Positions 55,695 to 64,000 of a stretch of 64,000 nt of DNA are shown here, piece after piece. Origin of the DNA: Bolinopsis microptera. Lineage: Eukaryota > Ctenophora > Tentaculata > Lobata > Bolinopsidae. Location of the stretch: NCBI RefSeq assembly GCF_026151205.1, contig NC_087078.1:11825118-11889117 (forward strand). The letters are read 5' to 3'. Made by a program: the position numbers and the translations under genes. The notes under the pieces are model-generated. The model was not told the DNA's origin and did not search any database. It saw nothing but the letters and a program-made list of their open reading frames with translations. Each line of letters opens with the position of its first letter. The first letter of the stretch is position 1.

Positions 55695-56425
55695 ATGTAA
55701 ATGTGCCGGACATCCCACTTTAAACTAGATATGGTAATGTGCCGGACACCCCACTTTTAAACTAGATATGGTAATGTGCCAGACATCCCACTTTAAACTA
55801 GATATGTTAATCTGCCGGACACCCCACTTTTAAACTAGATATGGTAATGTGCCGGACATCCCACTTTAAACTAGATATGTTAATCTGCCGGACACCCCAC
55901 TTTTAAACTAGATATGGTAATGTGCCGGACACCCAACTTTTAAACTAGATATGGTAATGTGCCGGACATCCCACTTTAAACTAGATATGTTAATCTGCCG
56001 GACACCCCACTTTTAAACTAGATATGGTAATGTGCCGGACACCCCACTTTAAACTAGATATGGTAATGTGCCGGACACCCCACTTTAAACTAGATATGGT
56101 AATGTGCCGGACACCCCACTTTTAAACTAGATATGGTAATGTGCCGGACAGCCCACTTTTAAACTAGATATGGTAATGTGCCGGACATCCCACTTTAAAC
56201 TGGATATGTTAATCTGCCGGACACCCCACTTTAAACTAGATATGGTAATGTGCCGGACACCCCACTTTTAAACTAGATATGGTAATGTGCCGGACACCCC
56301 ACTTTAAACTAGATATGGTAATGTGCCGGACATCCAACTTTAAACTAGATATGGTAATGTGCCGGACACCCCACTTTTAAACTAGATATGGTAATCTGCC
56401 GGACATCCAACTTTTAAACTAAAAA
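55695..56425. repeat. 38/39-bp satellite, about 19 copies
   Basis: The unit contains GCCGGACACCCCACTT, TTAAACTAGATATG and GTAATGT. Copies differ by TTT/TTTT length and by two linked variants (GGTAATGTGCC against TTAATCTGCC). Confidence 0.93.
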
Positions 56426-56683
56426 CAGAAAATTAAACGTAGTCGGGGAATGAGTTTTCTCAGCCTCCTAGTCATTGGCTAGTAGCCAAGTATATTGTAA
56501 GGTATAATCTAGTCTTGCAGAGCGTACAGTATCGTTAATGGTCATTGGTCACATGATAAGTCACGTGATACTGATGAGTCACGTGCAACTGTGACTTCTC
56601 TGTAACTTGAGATGTTGGCAATGTGATGGTAATTGAATACAATCAAGACCTGATAGGACACACAAACGCACTGTTACTGTGCT

Positions 56684-57112
56684 AACACTTTGTGGTAACA
56701 CTTTGTGGTAACACTTTGTGGTGACACTTTGTGGTAACACTTTGTGGTAACACTTTGTGGTAACAATTTCCGGTTACACTTTGTGGTAACACTTTGTGGT
56801 AACACTTTGTGGTAACACTTTGTGGTAACACTTTGTGGTAACACTTTGTGGTAACACTTTGTGATAACACTTTGTGGTAACACTTTGTGGTAACACTTTG
56901 TGGTAACACTTTGTGGTAACACTTTGTGGTAACACTTTGTGGTAACACTTTGTGGTAACACTTTGTGGTAACACTTTGTGGTAACACTTTGTGGTAACAC
57001 TTTGTGGTAACACTTTGTGGTAACACTTTGTGGTAACACTTTGTGGTAACACTTTGTGGTAACACTTTGTGGTAACACTTTGTGGTAACACTTTGTGGTA
57101 ACACTTTGTGCA
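56684..57112. repeat. 13-bp minisatellite, about 33 copies
   Basis: The unit TAACACTTTGTGG is almost perfect, with rare variants (TGACACTTTG, TTTGTGATAAC, TTCCGGTTACAC). On the minus strand it is open in all frames (CYHKVLPQSVTTK repeats), a by-product of the period. The last unit is followed by an inverted CAATATAACTTTGTGGTTATATTG. Confidence 0.95.
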
Positions 57113-57125
57113 ATATAACTTTGTG

Positions 57126-59619
<2,494 letters not shown>

Positions 59620-59702
59620 TAACCTGGTAACCTGGTAACCTGGTAACCTGGTTACCTGGTAACATAGGTAGTAACCTGGTGACCTGGTAACCTGGTAACC
59701 AA
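59620..59702. repeat. (CCTGGTAA)n octamer repeat
   Basis: Eight-bp units with an interruption at about 59661-59670; same unit and orientation as the array at 62915. Confidence 0.9.
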
Positions 59703-59725
59703 TTATACCAATTCTAACTGCATAG

Positions 59726-60224
59726 CAGACGTGGGCGCCGCACCGGTACGCCGCACCGGTACGCCGCCGCCGCCGATAAATTCGACACGCCGCCGCCGCC
59801 GATAAATTTCGATCGGCGCGCCGAATGTCAAATTTTTGCCTAAACAGTTTTTAAAAAATGAATGACACGCGACGCGCTTTAAAATTAATCAAAATTTAAT
59901 TTGGCCAGCCTCCAAGTCTTGACATTCGGGTGTTACAAAAGAATTTGAAACTACATTTCGTAACATCAGTTGTGCCGTTATCGTAGCCAAATATCTGCTT
60001 GTTGCTGAACAGAGTATAAATAGTTGCTCTTTCAAATCGTCATTCAATTTTGAAATGAACCTTAGCATACAAAGTGTACATTAGCTTATAAGATGTCAGT
60101 CAGTGGTACAATGAGTATGACTATGTTGCCAAAAAATTGGTTCCAGCCGCCGATACGCCGCCGCCGCCGAGTGAAATACGGCCTCACGCCGCCGCTGCAG
60201 CATTTTCGGCGGCGCCCACGTCTG
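59726..60224. mobile_element. hAT-type MITE with GC-rich ends (499 bp)
   Basis: Starts CAGACGTGGGCGCCGC, ends GGCGCCCACGTCTG, and is flanked by a perfect 8-bp duplication CTGCATAG (59718-59725 and 60225-60232). CGCCGCCGCC repeats lie near both ends; the interior is AT-rich and non-coding. Confidence 0.88.
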
Positions 60225-60232
60225 CTGCATAG

Positions 60233-61281
60233 CCATATCCGAATTTTCAGTGAACAAACTGATATGAATCTTATCAGCACAAAATTGTATGTTGTCTGCA
60301 CACTAATATATTCTCAAGGCATGCATTTCGGTGTCTCCATTATATAGGACCCACAAATTTGTACGAAAGGTTCATAAATCAAAAGACAATAAAAATGGAC
60401 TGAACATTGAAAGCCTAACTTTTGAAATATGTACTGAGATTTTTATAATTATTTGGCATCAAATATCCAATATTCGCCGATAGCGGAGTTTTGATGTTGG
60501 TGGCAAATAATTGAATAAAAAAAAAGAAAATATGTTTAACATTGTTTAACAATGTTTAACAATGTTTAACAATGTTTAACAATGTTTAACAATGTTTAAC
60601 AATGTTTAACAATGTTTAACAATGTTTAACAATGTTTTAACAATACTATCGAACTCCAAACAGTCTCAAATAAATCCTACAAAAAAAGGCCACGATGTTA
60701 AACATTCCCTTCGAACTCCAACCAGTCTCAAATAAATTTTGATCAGCTTCTCTCGTATTGCAAAATAACGATCTGGAGCTGCACGAAGAAGTAATGAACT
60801 AAAGGTAAATAAATATACCAGCAGGTTGATGGGGAATATCAGCTTAAAATCACGTGCAAGGGTAAACATGTGGCCAAAAGTCAGGACAAAGAATTATCCC
60901 GCTACCTAACAATGGCTGGACACAGCCGAAATAATAACAGCATTGTTTGGGCTTGATTTTTAGTAAACAGATGAATAGAACTCTTAAGTATGTAATTGTA
61001 ACCCAACATTATCGACCATAGATCCGTGCATTATTCACTCCTTTAATGGAAGTAGGGAGGCTGTGTTAGCAGTCAGAAACTGCCCATGACGTACGCTTCA
61101 AAACACAACCCAACTACATCACGTGATCACGACTACATCACGACTCACTGGAGTAGCGTCTTCCATTAACCCGGCTATAAATTACTTACGCGGTATACAA
61201 TTACACGATATCATCAGCGATTGTAGCATTTTAAACTGAAATTGCTCTTTTCCATTAAGATTATTTAAGAGACACAGAGGC
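60233..61281. other. Intergenic, with a decamer repeat
   Basis: No gene recognised. The AATGTTTAAC array lies at 60531-60640; a 30-bp segment (TCGAACTCCAAACAGTCTCAAATAAAT) recurs at 60650 and 60711. Confidence 0.5.
60531..60640. repeat. 10-bp tandem repeat, about 10 copies
   Basis: The unit AATGTTTAAC is near-perfect, with the last unit carrying an extra T. Confidence 0.93.
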
Positions 61282-62066
61282 GGGGGGTGCAGGTACTTTT
61301 TTGATGGAACATATGCTGACTTTTCGAAATTTCTGAAAATAACCACCCACCCACCTCCTTCAAGAATGGAATAACAAAAAAGTACCACGGTACTTTTCGA
61401 AATTGTCCCGAATGACCCCCACCCCCTCCTTTTTTTTCAAAAAATTCCTGTTCATCAGTTTTCCTAAACTGAAGATGTTCTGACACCTCGATGTGACTTG
61501 TGAGCAGGGTTGCCGGCATTTTTGAGAGTCATTTTTAAGGTTTTTTCAAGTCTTTTAAGGCCCCTTTTGACCCATTTTTAAGGTCCAAAACAGTTAAATT
61601 CAAGGTTTTTTAAGGTCCACAGTGCGAAAGTTTGGACAAACGTAATGCAATAAAGTGCAAATTTAAGGTTTTTTGAAGGTCTTCCGCTACAGAAATTGCA
61701 ATCATATCTAAAGGGGGAAGGTATAATTTCAGAAAAAACCCAATTAGATCTACACCGACCTAGGTATAATTTCAGAAAACCCCAATTAGATCTACAACAA
61801 GCTAGGTATAATTTCAGAAAACCCCAATTAGATCTACAACAAGCTAGGTATAATTTCAGAAAACCCCAATTCTAACATTTTGGTAATGAAAAAGTACCAT
61901 GTACTTTTATCATCATGTTTTGGGTACCCCTTCTTTTTTTGGGACAAAAAAAGTACCATGATACTTTTCGAAAATTTCATAAAACACCCACCCACCCCTC
62001 GGGTACTTTTAGGGTTATGTTCCATCAAAAAAGTACCTACCCCCCCCCCCCCCCCCCCCCCCCCCG
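61282..62066. mobile_element. G-run-ended TIR element (about 785 bp)
   Basis: The left end is six G, then a segment with GGTACTTTTTTGATGGAACA. The right end is its complement, finishing in a run of 26 C. ACAGAGGC occurs on both sides (61274-61281 and 62067-62074). Inverted arms of about 150 bp share GTACCA(C/T)G(G/A)TACTTTTCGAAA. The centre contains a 42-bp tandem repeat. Confidence 0.75.
61722..61872. repeat. 42-bp tandem repeat, about 3.5 copies
   Basis: The unit contains TATAATTTCAGAAAACCCC, AATTAGATCTACA and AGCTAGG; the first copy is the most diverged. Confidence 0.9.
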
Positions 62067-62074
62067 ACAGAGGC

Positions 62075-62914
62075 ACTGTATAGTGTATAAGAGTGTAAAC
62101 TGTAAATTGTAAGTTCAGAAATGACAGAGTAGTCGCAATTTTTATGATAATCAAGTACGAGACCTCTGACCTACACTGCAGTTATATTCACTGTGATCAT
62201 AATAATTTAGGGAGTTTAAATCTTAACCACCTCATCCATATATCATATTTTTATTGCTCAAATATACGATATATCATTAGCAATGATGTTATGTTGAGGT
62301 TAAATAACTGTTAACACTACGTAAAGTTGCTATGATCTGTCACCAATTTCTCTCTCTAGACACCAATATTCCATACCATATAAGGACAATACAATATGGA
62401 ATATTAGCCATTGGTTATGTGGCATGCATTGTCTGAGTTTGGGTGCCATTTCAATTAATCTAGTTCAAAGTAAGGTAATACTAATCCTAGTTTAAATCTG
62501 ACTCCTGATAATTAATTATCTAAACAGCTATCAAGCCTCATTGACACGAGTAAAATTTGAAAAGATCATGCGAAAAATAAGAGCAGGATCAAAATATCGA
62601 CTTCGTGGTCAGTCTATCTGAGTCATTGCGGTCGGTAGTGGTACAACGTTGACCATTGGACGTCCAATATACAAATCAATATTCAGTAACAGATACAGTC
62701 CAGTGTGTTTGGTTGCAGTACCATACTGCATGATGCAAATGCAATCAATCTGAGAAAATCAATGATCAGTACAACTAGTAGCAGTTCTAACCCTATGCCG
62801 GGTACTTTCGGTAATTATCAAAATCATACCTTATTTTATGTCGATTGTGTACGTGACAGAGGAAATGACAGCAGATCAGATCAGAGCAGAGCAGAGAACG
62901 AATTGTGCAGACAA
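62075..62914. other. No gene recognised
   Basis: AT-rich, about 840 bp; no repeat or coding sequence definable. Confidence 0.45.
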
Positions 62915-62999
62915 TAACCTGGTAACCTGGTAACCTGGTAACCTGGTAACCTGGTAACCTGGTAACCTGGTAACCTGGTAACCTGGTAACCTGGTAACA
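62915..62999. repeat. (CCTGGTAA)n octamer repeat, about 10 copies
   Basis: Uninterrupted 8-bp units; same motif as at 59620-59702. It is bounded by AACAACAACAACA on the 3' side. Confidence 0.95.
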
Positions 63000-64000
63000 G
63001 TTCAACAACAACAACAAATAGTTACAGACTCTAGCTGACACGATCAGTTCTCTGGTAAGTAAAAGCGGAATTTGGGGAAGCCACGGTAAAATAAGTTAAT
63101 CGGGGTTTAAGCAGTTTAAATCGGGATTTTGTCAGTTCAAATTATTAAATATGTATGTTAACACCTGTTTGATAGAAAGGAAATAGCCGCGGTTAATCAG
63201 GTAGAAGTAAGGCGGGTTTTACTGTACCGGAAATGGAACGGGATTTCAAAGGGATTGTAATGGGATTCCAACAACTAGTTGGAAGTTTAAAAGAATATAC
63301 ACGTGGAAGCCCGCTCGACGCATTAGCCAATCACGTATCATTATCAATCCGATAATTCCAGGCATTGTAGTTTATTCCTTTTCTTACCCAGTAACCTGAG
63401 TACCATTTCTTATCTCTACAAGCTTGAGGTGTGTTTCGACACACGTCACATTAGTTAGACAATTCTGGCAACAGTCTGAGTCACGAATATTTCTAAGCAG
63501 AGAAACAATGTGTTTGAAGGAATTTAACAAATATAAGACGAGGTAAAAAGCTTTAATTTTGACATCAGTTCTTAAAATTATTAGTTAAATAGTACCAGCT
63601 ATTATGGTAGCGCTGAAAGTTGTAAAAGTTATGTTAAAAGTATTTAAAAGCGTCAGGTCAAACCCAAACAAGATGTTGCCCTTCCACCCAACACATTGAT
63701 ACGTGTCGTGATAAATTGTAGTCTGGTACGTGATAAATAGTAGCCTGGTCATTTTGAAATGTTTCTGGAATCTGTATTATATATAGTGATAGAGTTCGTT
63801 ACCGGACACTGTGAAATAAACTAGGTACGATCTTAACAAATTTAAGTCGGCAACAACCCCCAAAATGTGCCTGATCATGGAAGAGAAGACGATGAACCAC
63901 TTTAATGGTCATTGCCCAATTAGGACTTTAGTTTTGGTTTTGGTTTGGTTTAGGGAGCAAACATGCCACATACGTCCAGGTTCGAGATCAGAATATACAA
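63000..64000. other. No gene recognised
   Basis: About 1 kb to the window edge; only a short TTTTGGTTTTGGTTTGGTTT run near 63930 stands out. Confidence 0.4.

Noticed and set aside
56674-57113. 143-residue repetitive minus-strand protein
   Set aside because: A 13-bp period keeps all frames open; the sequence is a minisatellite.
60093-60347. Arg/Pro-rich frame on both strands
   Set aside because: Falls on the CGCCGCC-rich end of a hAT MITE.
61834-62154. 106-residue minus-strand frame with Gly run
   Set aside because: Covers the C-run and arm of a TIR element; non-coding.

Overview
The window is eukaryotic and almost certainly from an invertebrate animal. Genes are split by GT-AG introns. They encode animal protein types: a PWWP protein with an integrase-binding-domain-like C terminus, a C2H2 zinc-finger protein, two multi-pass transporters, and an immunoglobulin/fibronectin-III surface protein. 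The DNA is AT-rich and crowded with transposons, MITEs and minisatellites. I cannot name the species. The mix of non-LTR retrotransposons would fit a cnidarian-like or other early-branching animal, but that is a guess.

Layout. 1-8700 is a transposon graveyard: a broken + strand LINE carrying a TTAA-flanked element that itself carries a LINE 3' end; a hAT-type MITE inserted into a second copy of itself, with a third copy nearby; and a minus-strand PHD-finger retrotransposon whose reverse transcriptase is followed by a restriction-like endonuclease. 11514-13935 is an SLC17-like transporter gene (minus, 6 coding exons, 500 aa). 15475-19247 is a PWWP + IBD gene resembling LEDGF/HDGFL2 (plus, 6 coding exons, 358 aa). 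19739-30505 is a five-finger C2H2 gene (plus, 7 exons, 435 aa). Its 7.86-kb third intron holds a second, complete MFS transporter gene on the opposite strand (24960-27044, 4 exons, 470 aa) and a small single-exon membrane protein of hexapeptide repeats (23291-23836).

30506-37883 has no convincing gene. It holds a tRNA-derived SINE, two Harbinger-like MITEs, a decayed Mutator-like element with FLYWCH zinc-finger remnants, a near-perfect foldback, and an element built from about eight spaced palindromes. 37884-50803 is a 17-exon minus-strand gene for a type I membrane protein (signal peptide, Ig-like and FN3-like domains, one membrane helix, short tail; about 868 aa). One splice phase, between exons 7 and 8, does not close. 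Its introns hold a LINE ORF1 relic, a G-run-ended TIR element with paired decamer arrays, and a 23-bp minisatellite. 51000-64000 shows no gene I can support. It holds tandem repeats (19-, 38/39-, 13-, 2-, 8-, 10- and 42-bp units) and TIR elements.

Gene models were built by reading exons in frame and matching splice-site phases by hand. Five of the six multi-exon or nested coding genes close exactly in phase, which is strong internal support. Family names come from recognised motifs, not from database searches. The least expected features are a set of terminal-inverted-repeat elements whose ends are pure G/C runs, a 31-bp poly-C tract flanked by a 6-bp direct repeat, and a microsatellite whose unit contains both a splice donor and a splice acceptor, sitting on an exon boundary of the nested transporter gene.
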